A stretch of DNA of 46,311 bases from Burkholderiaceae bacterium 16 (GTDB lineage Bacteria > Pseudomonadota > Gammaproteobacteria > Burkholderiales > Burkholderiaceae), in NCBI GenBank assembly GCA_000955785.1, contig JYOD01000038.1, positions 1 through 46,311 on the forward strand, read 5' to 3'. Below the pieces are notes generated by a model, which was not told the origin of the DNA, ran no database searches, and saw only the letters and a program-made list of their open reading frames with translations. The translations under genes and the position numbers were made by a program. Of the stretch, positions 28,473 to 36,719 are shown piece by piece (position 1 is the first letter of the stretch; every line of letters begins with the position of its first letter).

Positions 28473-29660
28473 TCAGGCCAGGAAGCGTTCGGCCAGCTTG
28501 ACCCAGTAGGTCGCGCCGAGCGGCAGGCAGGCGTCGTTGAAGTCGTAGCCGGGGTTGTGCACCATGCAGCCTCCGTCGCCGTCGCCGTTGCCGATGATCA
28601 GGTAGCAGCCGGGCCGCTGCTCCAGCAGGAAGGCGAAGTCCTCGCTGCCGGTGAGCGGGACCATGTTGTCGATCAGCCCTTCCTCGCCCAGCCATTCGCG
28701 CGCCACCTCGCGCGCCAGTTCCGTCTCGGCGGGGTGGTTGACCAGCACCGGGTAGCGGCGGTCGTAATCGACTTCGGCGCGCGCGCCGAAGCTCTCGGCC
28801 TGGGCGTGGGCAAGCGCGGTGATGCGGGTCTGGAGCAGGTCGCGCACCTCGGCCTTGAGGGCACGCACGGACAGGCGCATCTCGGCGCTGTCGGGGATCA
28901 CGTTGGGCGCCTTGCCCGCCTGGATGGCGCCGACCGTGACGATGGCCATGTCGACCGGGTTCACGTTGCGAGCCACCACGCTCTGCAGCGCCATCACCAT
29001 GGAGGCGCAAACCACCACCGGATCGATGGCCTTGTGCGGCACCGCGCCGTGGCCGCCGCGTCCGTTCACGCGGATGGTGACGGTATCGGACGAGGCCATG
29101 AAGGGGCCGGGCAGGAAGCCGAACTTGCCGACCGGATGGCCCGGCATGTTGTGCAAGGCGAACACGGCATCGCACGGAAAGCGTTCGAACAGGCCGTCGT
29201 TGAGCATTTCGCGGGCGCCGCCCATGCCTTCCTCGGCGGGCTGGAAGATCAGGTGCAGCGTGCCTTTGAAGGGCTTGTGCTCGGCCAGGTACCTGGCGGC
29301 GGCGAGCAGCGTGGCGGTATGGCCGTCGTGCCCGCAGGCGTGCATCTTGCCGTCGAGCTTGCTGGCGTAGGGCAGGCCGGTGGCTTCCTGGATCGGCAGC
29401 GCGTCCATGTCGGCGCGCAAGCCAAGCGCGCGGCCTTCGCCGTGGCGCAGCGTGCCGACCACGCCGGTGCCACCCAGCCCGCGATGCACCGCGTAGCCCC
29501 AGGCCTGCAGGCATTCCGCCACCAGGTCGCTGGTGACGAATTCCTCGAAGCCGAGTTCGGGATGCGCGTGGATGCGGTGACGCAACGCGACCATCTCGGA
29601 TTCGATGGCGCGGATGCCGGGCAAAACCGGCGACGTTGCGGATACGGGGGCTTGCTGCAT
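28473..29660 (-). CDS. M20-family amidohydrolase (hippurate hydrolase-like)
   Basis: The 395-residue enzyme has the M20D metal-site motifs: RADMDALPIQE, MHACGHDGHTA, FQPAEEGMGGA, LHNMPG and the late HNPGYDFND. These are found in hippurate hydrolases, N-acyl-amino-acid amidohydrolases and indole-acetyl-amino-acid hydrolases; the exact substrate is not determined. ATG at 29660 chosen for its AAGGAGA ribosome-binding site; the frame extends to 29747 without conservation. Forms an operon with the MHS transporter and is divergent from the LysR gene at 29849. Confidence 0.88.
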   Translation of the reverse strand: MQQAPVSATSPVLPGIRAIESEMVALRHRIHAHPELGFEEFVTSDLVAECLQAWGYAVHRGLGGTGVVGTLRHGEGRALGLRADMDALPIQEATGLPYASKLDGKMHACGHDGHTATLLAAARYLAEHKPFKGTLHLIFQPAEEGMGGAREMLNDGLFERFPCDAVFALHNMPGHPVGKFGFLPGPFMASSDTVTIRVNGRGGHGAVPHKAIDPVVVCASMVMALQSVVARNVNPVDMAIVTVGAIQAGKAPNVIPDSAEMRLSVRALKAEVRDLLQTRITALAHAQAESFGARAEVDYDRRYPVLVNHPAETELAREVAREWLGEEGLIDNMVPLTGSEDFAFLLEQRPGCYLIIGNGDGDGGCMVHNPGYDFNDACLPLGATYWVKLAERFLA

Positions 29661-29778
29661 GACAGGTCTCCTTGTGGGTACCGGGCGGCTGACGCCATGC
29701 TGGCGGCGCCCCCGTGGGACAGGGAACCGATCATAGGCAGCGTCCACCCGTCGCGGGAAGCCGCAATCTTGTTATCCT

Positions 29779-29795
29779 GACAACCGTTGGTTGTC
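29779..29795. promoter_or_regulatory. Palindromic operator candidate between amidohydrolase and LysR gene
   Basis: GACAACC-GTT-GGTTGTC is a perfect palindrome with 7-bp arms and a 3-bp centre. It lies about 55 bp upstream of the LysR start and 120 bp upstream of the divergent operon. LysR regulators commonly bind such dyads with a T-N11-A core, so it is the likely site for the adjacent regulator. Confidence 0.55.
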
Positions 29796-29848
29796 GCTAG
29801 AGCGCAGCCCACCCCCAGTCCACGCCGGTCCACCCGATTCCCCCACCT

Positions 29849-30802
29849 GTGAAACTGCATCAACTACAAGCCCTGGTTGCCGTTGCCGACGCCGGCAGCA
29901 TCCGTGCCGCCGCGCGCCTGCTGGCCCTTTCCCAGGCAGCCGTAACCAAGGCGTTGCGCGAGCTGGAGGCGGAACAGCGGTTGCCGCTGCTGCTGCGCAC
30001 CGCGGGTGGCGTTGGCTTCACGGAGACGGGGCAAAGGCTGCTGGGGCACGCTCGCCTGGTAGTCGGCCAGCTCGAGCGCGCCAATGCGGAACTGGCGGAA
30101 CTGCGCGGTGAGGTGGGCGGCCGGCTGTCGATCGGGGTCACGCCCTGGGTCATGCTGACCTTCCTGTCGGAGGCGATGCTGCATTTTCGTGAGCGCATGC
30201 CGGGGGTGCAGCTTGAAGTGTTCGAAGGCCTGACCGCAGTAGCGTTGCCGCGCTTGCGCGAGGGCCTGCTCGATTTTGTCGTGGGGCCGTTCACGCCAGC
30301 CATGTCTGGACAGGAGTTCGACTGCGAGCTACTGCTTGCCTACGACTCCTGCGTCATGGCCAGCCGTGGCCATCCCTGCGCCGGCAAGACCGCGCTGCAT
30401 CAATTGCTCGACCAGGACTGGGTGGTGAACTACACGCCCGCCAGCTATCCTGCCATGATGCAGAACCTGTTCTGGCAGCACGGCGCCGATATCGAGCCGC
30501 GCCATCTGCATTGCGCGCATTCGACCTCGCTGCTGCTGGAAATGGTGCGGCATGCGGGCATGATCACCTATTGCCCGCGCCCGCTGATGGTCACCGAAGC
30601 GCTGCGCGGCTGGGTGCAGGCAGTGCCGGTAGCGGAACGCTTCGAAACCAGCCAGCTCGGCATCATTGCGCGCCGCAGCGCGATGCGCGGCGCGGCCGCG
30701 CAGTGCTTCGTGGATTGCCTGCTGGCAGTGATCCGGCGGCGCGCCCGTTCCGCCGCGCCGCCGGATCGCGAGTTATTCGATTTGCTCAAGCTGTTGTTCT
30801 GA
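29849..30802 (+). CDS. LysR-type transcriptional regulator
   Basis: The 317-residue protein has an N-terminal winged helix-turn-helix of LysR type (MKLHQLQALVAVADAGSIRA, then AARLLALSQAAVTKALRELE) and an effector-binding domain (GRLSIGVTPWVMLTFLSEA onward). The start is GTG at 29849. Divergent transcription from the amidohydrolase-transporter pair, with a perfect dyad between them, makes it the probable regulator of that operon. Confidence 0.9.
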   Translation: MKLHQLQALVAVADAGSIRAAARLLALSQAAVTKALRELEAEQRLPLLLRTAGGVGFTETGQRLLGHARLVVGQLERANAELAELRGEVGGRLSIGVTPWVMLTFLSEAMLHFRERMPGVQLEVFEGLTAVALPRLREGLLDFVVGPFTPAMSGQEFDCELLLAYDSCVMASRGHPCAGKTALHQLLDQDWVVNYTPASYPAMMQNLFWQHGADIEPRHLHCAHSTSLLLEMVRHAGMITYCPRPLMVTEALRGWVQAVPVAERFETSQLGIIARRSAMRGAAAQCFVDCLLAVIRRRARSAAPPDRELFDLLKLLF

Positions 30803-30810
30803 GCGCCGGC

Positions 30811-30860
30811 CCCTCACGCAGGCATATGCAGGCACATGCAGGCTCACCCGGGCTCACTCA
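30811..30860. repeat. Degenerate 10-bp tandem units
   Basis: Five 10-base units run in register: CCCTCACGCA, GGCATATGCA, GGCACATGCA, GGCTCACCCG and GGCTCACTCA. The last overlaps the end of the VOC gene. They lie between two convergent genes and have no evident function. Confidence 0.4.
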
Positions 30861-31240
30861 GGCGCGTGGCAAACCGCCTCGATATTGTGACCGTCCGGAT
30901 CCAGCACGAACGCCCCGTAATAGTTCGGGTGATAGTGCGGCCGCAAGCCCGGTGCGCCATTGTCGCGTCCGCCGGCCGCCAGCGCCGCCTTGTAATAGGC
31001 ATCCACCTCTGCACGCGTGTTCACGCGAAAGGCGATGTGCAGCGGCGGCTGGTTGGGCGTGCCGTTGCTGATCCAGAACTCGGGCTTGTCGGGCGGGCCG
31101 AAGCCGGCAACATCCGCATGGCCGGTCACGCTGGCGGGGAACTCCATATTCTTGATAAAGCCGAGCGAACCCAGCGCTGCGGTGTAGAAGGCCCGGCTCC
31201 TGGCGAAATCGCTGACTACTACGCCTGTGTGATCGATCAT
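30854..31240 (-). CDS. VOC-superfamily (glyoxalase/bleomycin resistance-like) protein
   Basis: The 128-residue single-domain protein begins MIDHTGVVVSDFARSRAFYTAALGSLG and ends with YYGAFVLDPDGHNIEAVCH, both typical vicinal-oxygen-chelate motifs including the metal-binding H and E positions (HTG, LHIAF, NIEAV). VOC proteins include isomerases, dioxygenases and resistance proteins, so no reaction is assigned. It follows the thioesterase gene by 39 bp on the same strand and is probably co-transcribed. Confidence 0.85.
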   Translation of the reverse strand: MIDHTGVVVSDFARSRAFYTAALGSLGFIKNMEFPASVTGHADVAGFGPPDKPEFWISNGTPNQPPLHIAFRVNTRAEVDAYYKAALAAGGRDNGAPGLRPHYHPNYYGAFVLDPDGHNIEAVCHAPE

Positions 31241-31279
31241 CTCGTCGCTTCTCTTTGGCTCTTGGTTTGGCTTCCTGGC

Positions 31280-31717
31280 TCACGCCAGGTCGAGCACGCT
31301 CATGGTGGCGTTGAAGCGGCTGACCAGCACCGACTGGCCGTGCACGCTGGCGAAGACATCGGCTTCGACCACGATGACGGTGCGTCCGGATTTCAGCACG
31401 TCCGCGCGGCAGGTCAGGCGCTCGCTGCGGGCGGCCCGGAGCAGGTTGATCTTGAACTCGGCCGTGACCACATGACGCCCGGTATCGAGCATGGTGGTGG
31501 CGGCCGCGCCGGCGGTGTGGTCAGCCATGGTTGCCTGCACGCCGGCATGCACGATGCCGCCGTGCTGCAGGTGGCGCGGCGTGACCACCAACTCGCTCTC
31601 GCACCAGCCCGGCCCGCAATCCACCAAGTGTATGCCGATGTCGGTGACAAAGGCAGCCTGGCGAAAGCCAGCCTCGATGGTGTCCCGCAGCAAAAGACGC
31701 TCTTGTTCGGTGGACAT
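31280..31717 (-). CDS. PaaI-type hotdog thioesterase
   Basis: The 145-residue protein has the hotdog-fold pattern of the PaaI/YigI group: LQHGGIVHAGVQATMADHTAGAAA and the long strands VVTAEFKINLLR and RLTCRADVLKSGRTVIVVEADVF. Such enzymes hydrolyse acyl-CoA thioesters as tetramers. The ATG at 31717 has GAGGAG upstream. It is the first gene of a likely two-gene unit with the VOC protein. Confidence 0.85.
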   Translation of the reverse strand: MSTEQERLLLRDTIEAGFRQAAFVTDIGIHLVDCGPGWCESELVVTPRHLQHGGIVHAGVQATMADHTAGAAATTMLDTGRHVVTAEFKINLLRAARSERLTCRADVLKSGRTVIVVEADVFASVHGQSVLVSRFNATMSVLDLA

Positions 31718-31902
31718 GCGCTTCTCCTCGCACTGGGCGGTGGTCGGGTACGGCTAGGTCAGGGTGGCCGGATGGCCTTGCCAACACCCATTCCAACCCG
31801 AAGCCGGCAGGCTGTCAATGGAGTGCGGCGCAACCGGCACAATCGCCTACACTGGATAGAGATGTTCTGAACCTGGCCTCCGCCAGATCTGGTAGATACG
31901 CC

Positions 31903-32778
31903 ATGCGTGCCGCCAACCTTCCCATCCAGTTGCACCCGCGCATGCGCGTCATCGATGCTTTCATGGCGCTGGCCGATGCGGGACTGGTTGCCGTTGCCGA
32001 TCAACTCGATGCGCTGCACCGGCGCGACCATCCCGACGACGTCCATGCACTGCGGGTGGCGACGCGGCAGCTTCGCGCCATCTGCTGGGCATTCGGGCCC
32101 GCCCTGCCCAGGCCGGTCCGCGCGCGCTGGAACGATTGCCTGCGCCAGCTGGCGCAGGCTGCGAACGATGTGCGCGACTGGGACGTGTTCATCGCCGAGA
32201 CCTTGCGGCCCGCGCTGGACAGGCAGCCGGAGGATCCGGTGCTGGCGGCGCTGCACGACACCGCCCTCACGCGCCGCCACTACGCACGCGCGACGATGGT
32301 GGCGCAGCTCGCCGAATACCAGCACTGGCCGCTACCCGTGCTGCACCGCGATCTCACGCACCTGAACCGCGCTGGCCCGCGCGGCGCGGGCGCCGCCGCG
32401 CGGGATCACCTGGCGGACTTCGCGCGCCGGCGGATACGCCGCGCGCGCAAGCGGGTGAGGGCGCTGGCCCGCGCCGCCCGCTCGGAGGAACTGGCACGCG
32501 TGCACCGCTTCCGGATTGCCGGCAAGCGGCTGCGCTATGTCATCGAAGCCCTGAAGCCGGTACTGGCCAAACGCTATGCCAGGCGCCTGCACGGCAAGCT
32601 GGTGAAGCGGCAGGGCAGGCTGGGCCGCCTGGTCGACGGCGCCGTGGCGCGCCGGCTGATGATGGAGTGCCTGCACGCGCCTGCCGCGGAGGCGCCCGGC
32701 GCGGCCGAGACCGCGCTCGCGGCAAGTGCGCCGGGTGCGGCACCCGCGCAGGATCGATCTGCGACAATATCGCCATGA
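31903..32778 (+). CDS. CHAD-domain protein
   Basis: CHAD domains are helical, rich in conserved His, Arg and Lys, and bind polyphosphate. In this 291-residue protein the two half-repeats are seen as [16 protein letters not shown] (about 43-58) and [18 protein letters not shown] (about 205-222), with an Arg/Lys-rich middle. The C-terminal ~45 residues are Ala/Pro-rich and probably disordered. The gene stop (32776-32778) overlaps the mnmE ATG (32775). A TACACT -10-like hexamer lies at about 31848. Confidence 0.83.
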   Translation: MRAANLPIQLHPRMRVIDAFMALADAGLVAVADQLDALHRRDHPDDVHALRVATRQLRAICWAFGPALPRPVRARWNDCLRQLAQAANDVRDWDVFIAETLRPALDRQPEDPVLAALHDTALTRRHYARATMVAQLAEYQHWPLPVLHRDLTHLNRAGPRGAGAAARDHLADFARRRIRRARKRVRALARAARSEELARVHRFRIAGKRLRYVIEALKPVLAKRYARRLHGKLVKRQGRLGRLVDGAVARRLMMECLHAPAAEAPGAAETALAASAPGAAPAQDRSATISP

Positions 32779-34238
32779 CCGCCATAACCTCCTCCCAGCC
32801 TCGTTCCGCTTCCGCCGCCAACGCCACGCCCATTGCCGCCATCGCTACCGCGCCCGGACGCGGCGGCATCGGCGTGGTGCGCGTGTCCGGCCCCGATGTG
32901 AGCGCGATCGCGCTGGCCGTGTGCGGCCAGGCGCTCAAGCCGCGCCATGCCACCTACCTGCCGTTCCTCGATGCCCACGGCAAGGCGATCGACCACGGCC
33001 TGGCGCTGTACTTCCCGGCGCCGCACTCCTACACCGGCGAAGAGGTGCTGGAGCTGCAGGGCCACGGCGGACCGGTGGTGATGCAAATGCTGCTGGCGCG
33101 CTGCCTGGATGCGGGCCGCAGGATTGGCCTGCGCCTGGCGGAGCCCGGCGAGTTCACACGCCGCGCCTTTCTCAACGACAAGCTCGACCTGGCCCAGGCG
33201 GAAGCCGTGGCCGACCTGATCGAAGCCAGCACCGAAGCCGCCGCGCGCTCGGCCGCGCGCTCCATGGAGGGCGTGTTCTCGCAGGCCATCCACGCGCTGG
33301 TGGAGCAGGTGATCCACTTGCGCATGCTAGTGGAGGCCACGCTGGATTTCCCCGAGGAAGAGATCGATTTCCTCGAAGCCTCCAACGCGCGCGGCCAGCT
33401 GGCCAATATCCGCGAAGCGCTGAGCGGCGTGCTGGCGCAGGCCAGGCAGGGATCGCTGCTGCGCGAGGGCTTGTCGGTAGTACTGGCGGGGCAGCCCAAT
33501 GTGGGCAAGTCGTCGCTGCTCAACGCGCTGGCCGGCGCGGAGCTGGCCATCGTCACGCCGATTCCCGGCACCACGCGCGACCGCGTGCGCGAGACCATCC
33601 AGATCGAAGGCATCCCGCTGCATATCATCGACACCGCCGGCCTGCGTGAAGACGCCAGCGACGAGGTCGAGCGCATCGGCATCGAACGCACCTGGGAAGC
33701 GGTGCGCCGCGCCGATCTGGTGCTGCACCTGGTGGATGCGGCCGACTATGTGGAGCACGGCTTGTCCGAAATCGACGACGCCATCGACGACCGCCTCTCC
33801 GGCCACCTGCCGCCGGGCTCGCCGATCCTGCGCGTGGTCAACAAGATCGACCTGGCGCCGACGGTAGGCGAGCGCCACTTCGGCGCCGACCGCCCGCACG
33901 TAGTGGCGGCCATCGGCCCGAACCCGGCCGAGGTATGGATCTCGGCGCGTACCGGTGCCGGCATCGACCTGCTGCGCAATCAGTTGCTGCGGCTGGTGGG
34001 GTGGCAATCGGGCAACGAAGGGGCCTTCCTCGCGCGCGAGCGGCACCTGACCGCGTTGCGCAATGCGCAATCGCATTTAGACCTGGCCGAGGAGCGCGCG
34101 GCGCAAGAGGCGCAGGCGCTGGACCTGTTCGCTGAAGAGCTGCGGCTGGCACAGGACCATCTGAACAGCATCACCGGCGAATTCAGCAGCGATGACTTGC
34201 TGGGGACGATTTTTACGCGGTTTTGTATTGGGAAGTGA
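32775..34238 (+). CDS. mnmE: tRNA modification GTPase MnmE (TrmE)
   Basis: MnmE with MnmG adds the (carboxymethyl)aminomethyl group to wobble uridine of certain tRNAs. The 487-residue protein has the N-terminal folate-binding domain ([17 protein letters not shown]), a helical domain, an inserted G domain (P-loop GQPNVGKS at 239-246, TTRD, DTAGLR, NKID) and the C-terminal FCIGK with the conserved Cys. Its ATG overlaps the CHAD-gene stop and no Shine-Dalgarno is visible, so coupling is likely. The final 100 bp is duplicated at 34761-34859, marking a known type of integration site. Confidence 0.96.
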   Translation: MTAITSSQPRSASAANATPIAAIATAPGRGGIGVVRVSGPDVSAIALAVCGQALKPRHATYLPFLDAHGKAIDHGLALYFPAPHSYTGEEVLELQGHGGPVVMQMLLARCLDAGRRIGLRLAEPGEFTRRAFLNDKLDLAQAEAVADLIEASTEAAARSAARSMEGVFSQAIHALVEQVIHLRMLVEATLDFPEEEIDFLEASNARGQLANIREALSGVLAQARQGSLLREGLSVVLAGQPNVGKSSLLNALAGAELAIVTPIPGTTRDRVRETIQIEGIPLHIIDTAGLREDASDEVERIGIERTWEAVRRADLVLHLVDAADYVEHGLSEIDDAIDDRLSGHLPPGSPILRVVNKIDLAPTVGERHFGADRPHVVAAIGPNPAEVWISARTGAGIDLLRNQLLRLVGWQSGNEGAFLARERHLTALRNAQSHLDLAEERAAQEAQALDLFAEELRLAQDHLNSITGEFSSDDLLGTIFTRFCIGK

Positions 34239-34239
34239 C
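34140..34239. repeat. Direct repeat copy 1: mnmE 3' end (attachment-site-like)
   Basis: The last 100 bp of mnmE, ending at GTATTGGGAAGTGAC, recurs at 34761-34859 with about four substitutions and one deleted base. The 3' end of mnmE/trmE is the established attachment site of SGI1-type genomic islands, whose core resembles TTCTGTATTGGGAAGTAA; here the equivalent is TTTTGTATTGGGAAGTGA. The pattern implies an element integrated here and supplied its own mnmE end. Confidence 0.75.
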
Positions 34240-34386
34240 TTGAGTTCCAATATAGACGCGAGAAAAATCCATCTACCCATACGCGTCTAAAGCAAACTTT
34301 GCGGGTGCCTTAGACGCCTGGAGATAAATTTGGACATAGGTTTGCTGCCATGTCCCAATGGAACGCTGTGGAGAACCACGGAACAG

Positions 34387-34500
34387 CTACTCGGCCAAGA
34401 TGATGCGTGCTTGTGGAAGCATCCCGCCCCATACGGCGGCAGGGCTTACTACGCTTGCGAAGACAAGCGTGCTTAAGACATTAGCCTTGGTTTTCCGCAT
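34387..34500 (-). pseudogene. 37-codon leftward frame with signal-peptide-like start, possible truncated secreted protein
   Basis: The ATG at 34500 has a strong ribosome-binding site (AGGAG, 6 nt away). The peptide MRKTKANVLSTLVFASVVSP continues with AAVWGGMLPQARIILAE and stops at 34387-34389. The N-terminus has the basic and hydrophobic parts of a signal peptide, and the short mature part vaguely recalls periplasmic pilus chaperones. It is probably the broken 5' end of a longer gene; family assignment is a guess. Confidence 0.4.
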
Positions 34501-34589
34501 TTTTCAACTCCTATCAAAGGTAGAGCATCGTGAGGCTGGAAGCCACTTTATTGAATTAAAGCTGGCATAGCTGATCCGCCTCACATCGA

Positions 34590-34715
34590 TCATTTCTGGA
34601 TAAATCTGAGAAATATGGGGAAGAGGGTCGCGAGAAGAAGTCCGCAGAAAAACACGGAAATAACCTGTGCCATCAAAACTCCGCATAGTGAATAAATGCG
34701 AGTCACATTTCTCAT
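34590..34715 (-). CDS. Possible 41-aa single-pass membrane peptide
   Basis: From the ATG at 34715 the frame encodes 41 residues, with one hydrophobic segment (LMAQVISVFFCGLLLATLFP) between basic ends. A GGAAG stretch is rather far upstream. It lies on the same strand as the 37-codon frame. It may be a real small protein or a fragment. Confidence 0.25.
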   Translation of the reverse strand: MRNVTRIYSLCGVLMAQVISVFFCGLLLATLFPIFLRFIQK

Positions 34716-34760
34716 GGTCGCACTTATAGCTTCCACGACAATTAAAATTGAGTACAACAA

Positions 34761-34859
34761 CTGCGGCTGGCGCGGGACCATCTGAACAGCATCACCGGCG
34801 AATTCGGCAGCGATGACTTTCTGGGGACGATTTTTACGCGGTTTTGTATTGGAAGTGAC
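34761..34859. repeat. Direct repeat copy 2: displaced mnmE 3' end
   Basis: This 99-bp copy of the mnmE end lacks one G in the GTATTGGGAAGTGAC core (GTATTGGAAGTGAC here), which would alter the reading frame at the stop. It has no start of its own and is not a gene. About 80 bp further right begins the IS5-family remnant. Confidence 0.8.
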
Positions 34860-34939
34860 GGTGTGCGGCAGGCAAACAGTCCGCCCCGGACGTCCGCCAA
34901 CATCTGTCAATATCCGTCTACACGCAACCACGCGTCATA

Positions 34940-35542
34940 GAGTCTGGCGTTGTTGCATAAATCGAACTTGAAGACAAAGAGGCTCCTGTGATCCGAAACT
35001 CAGGCGATGCGGACGGACTGCGGGCGTGCGAGAGCCGCCATGCGGTTAAGCACACCTACGCGGATCGCCACTTCTGTTGCTTGCGAGCCGATGCCACGCG
35101 CCCACAGGCGATTGCCCGTGAGCGTCTTGAGCCGGTACATCAGGTTCTCCACCAGCGAGCGGCGGTGGTAGCCGCAGCCCTTCTTCCATTCCCCTCGCCC
35201 GTTTCGCGCAATGGCGTCGATGGCCTCGTTGCGCCACCGCGCGCCGGGCGTTCTCTCAGACCAAGGCACAGCACCTTCGCGCGGTGGGATCGACGGTTGC
35301 GCGTTGCGCGCTTCGATTTGATCGTGGCACTGCCTCGTGTCATACGCGCCGTCACCGCCGACGGTGTCAATCGGCACGTCTGCGGGGATCTGATCGAGAA
35401 GATCAGACAACGCGTCGGCATCGGCGACGTCTTGATGCGTCATCAGTGCCGCGCATACCTGGCCGGTATTCGCATCCATTGCCAGATGCACCTTACGCCA
35501 GGTGCGCCGCTTCGAATAGTCGTGTTTGCGCACCTTCCATGT
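34940..35542 (-). mobile_element. IS5-family insertion-sequence remnant
   Basis: One terminus, GAGTCTGGCGTTGTTGCAT at about 34940, matches the ends of IS5-group elements. The transposase frame follows leftwards from about 35542 to 35000. The element stops abruptly at about 35542, inside the transposase, where it meets the PAP2 gene end, so the other terminus and the transposase N-terminal half are missing. Confidence 0.75.
35000..35542 (-). pseudogene. IS5-family transposase, C-terminal part
   Basis: About 180 residues remain: WKVRKHDYSKRRTWRKVHLA at the start, DGAYDTRQCHDQI in the middle and GYHRRSLVENLMYRLKTLTG near the end. These are typical of the IS5/DDE transposase catalytic part, including the D of GGDGAYD and the E of SLVEN. 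The N-terminal portion with the first catalytic Asp is absent, so the protein cannot be active. Confidence 0.85.
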
Positions 35543-35549
35543 ACTTCAG

Positions 35550-36239
35550 TCAGATGGATTTCAGCAGCGAGGAACTCAGCATGAGCAACTCATCAAAATG
35601 GGTCACCAGTCCAAAGCTCAGCAGGAACATGCCCACATGAAACGAACTTTGGTGGCGGCGCGAAAACTGCAGGACCGGGGCCGCAATAAGGTGGCGACAT
35701 CGCGTGAGATTCAGCAACAGGCACATTGCCACGCCCAGCACTGCCCCGCCCAGCACATCCGTCGGATGATGCAACCCGACGTAGACACGTGACATGCAGA
35801 TAAACAGGATGGTATACGCCAGCGCAAAGATGCCGATTCGCCAGGACGCCACCAGCACGCCGGTCGCCACGGCGCTCCACAGCATCGCATGGTCGCTTGG
35901 GAAGGCGCTCCAGGTCCGGATCCGGTCTTCCGTGGACACGAGAAAGTGCAACCCTAGTTCAGGGTTCGCAAAGGGGCGGAGGCGGAAAGGCACCCAGTGC
36001 GCCAGGAACCGGCCCAGGGCCAGCACGCAAAGGGCAGCGACAATCGTCGTGATGACGATTTCCCGGTCGCGCTGCTTCTCCGGGCCATCGCGGAACCAGA
36101 CCCACCACAGCAGCGCAATCATTGGCAAGCCGCGGAGCATGTAGAACTGGGTCATTGCCAACGCTGCGCGGTCGATGAAAACCGAACGGAAAGTGAACTG
36201 ATGCAGGAAGTGAATGATACTGCTATCAAATGCATTCAT
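35550..36239 (-). CDS. PAP2-family phosphatase
   Basis: The 229-residue membrane protein shows the three PAP2 phosphatase motifs: the KX6RP-like RLRPFAN, PSDHAMLW and SRVYVGLHHPTDVLGG, with about six transmembrane helices. Such enzymes dephosphorylate lipid phosphates, for example undecaprenyl pyrophosphate or phosphatidic acid. The ATG at 36239 has GAGGA upstream; the frame extends to 36278. The stop lies 8 bp from the IS5 remnant junction, so the C-terminal residues may have been changed by the insertion. Confidence 0.85.
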   Translation of the reverse strand: MNAFDSSIIHFLHQFTFRSVFIDRAALAMTQFYMLRGLPMIALLWWVWFRDGPEKQRDREIVITTIVAALCVLALGRFLAHWVPFRLRPFANPELGLHFLVSTEDRIRTWSAFPSDHAMLWSAVATGVLVASWRIGIFALAYTILFICMSRVYVGLHHPTDVLGGAVLGVAMCLLLNLTRCRHLIAAPVLQFSRRHQSSFHVGMFLLSFGLVTHFDELLMLSSSLLKSI

Positions 36240-36719
36240 CGCGTCCTCACCATACACGAAATAGCAATCGTTAATCACATGTTCCGGCGCTGGACAAACA
36301 AGTATAGGAGAGCCCGCTCCTTGCCGGACTAGCGCACGTCACGCCTCTGTTTGCTAGCGCACAAGATCGCACACCCAAATATGCGAAGCAAACCGGTCTG
36401 GTGCCCTTATGCTTGAACAAATGCATAGCCGGGCATATTTCGCGTTGCGTTTTCGCACGTCCCGTGCGGTGCGCGAAGCGCCGTTGTTCTGGCCTCCCCA
36501 ACTTCTATACTAAACGTGTCGGTGGCGCTGCCCGCGCTACCCACGGCTGCGGGCCGGCCAGCACGGCAGCCGGCCCGCAAGCCATGGCAGGCATGCCGCG
36601 CGGCAAAGGCAGGAATCGGGGGCCTGGCTTCTGGACAGGCGCCGGGGCAATGCGCCCCGCGCAGGTGCAGATGTGCGCACGGCTTCATGATCGACCCGGA
36701 CCCAGCCAAGGAGAATGTC
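36240..36719. other. Intergenic region with strong hairpin upstream of the DUF2383-type gene
   Basis: No gene is supported here. GCGGGCCGGC (36549-36558) and GCCGGCCCGC (36569-36578) form a perfect 10-bp inverted repeat with a 10-base loop and no T-run, about 140 bp before the next start. Shorter dyads such as TTCGCAC/GTGCGCGAA occur near 36450-36480. The ribosome-binding site AAGGAGA is at 36708-36714. Confidence 0.4.

Larger units (their letters stand above)
34239..34760. mobile_element. Remnant between the two mnmE 3'-end copies
   Basis: About 520 bp lie between the repeats. Near the left edge TAGACGCG (34253-34260), CGCGTCTA (34282-34289, inverted) and TAGACGC (34311-34317) resemble clustered recombinase or excisionase sites. 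No integrase gene is present, so the element has lost most of its content or needs factors elsewhere. Two short leftward frames (34387-34500 and 34590-34715) are the only plausible coding relics. GC content is lower than in the flanks. Confidence 0.5.

Noticed and set aside
28557..29780. 407-codon rightward frame opposite the M20 gene
   Set aside because: Antisense shadow; the M20 motifs on the other strand are complete.
34239..34760. A complete small integrative element with its own integrase
   Set aside because: No frame of integrase size or motif exists in the segment; only attachment-like repeats and short frames remain.
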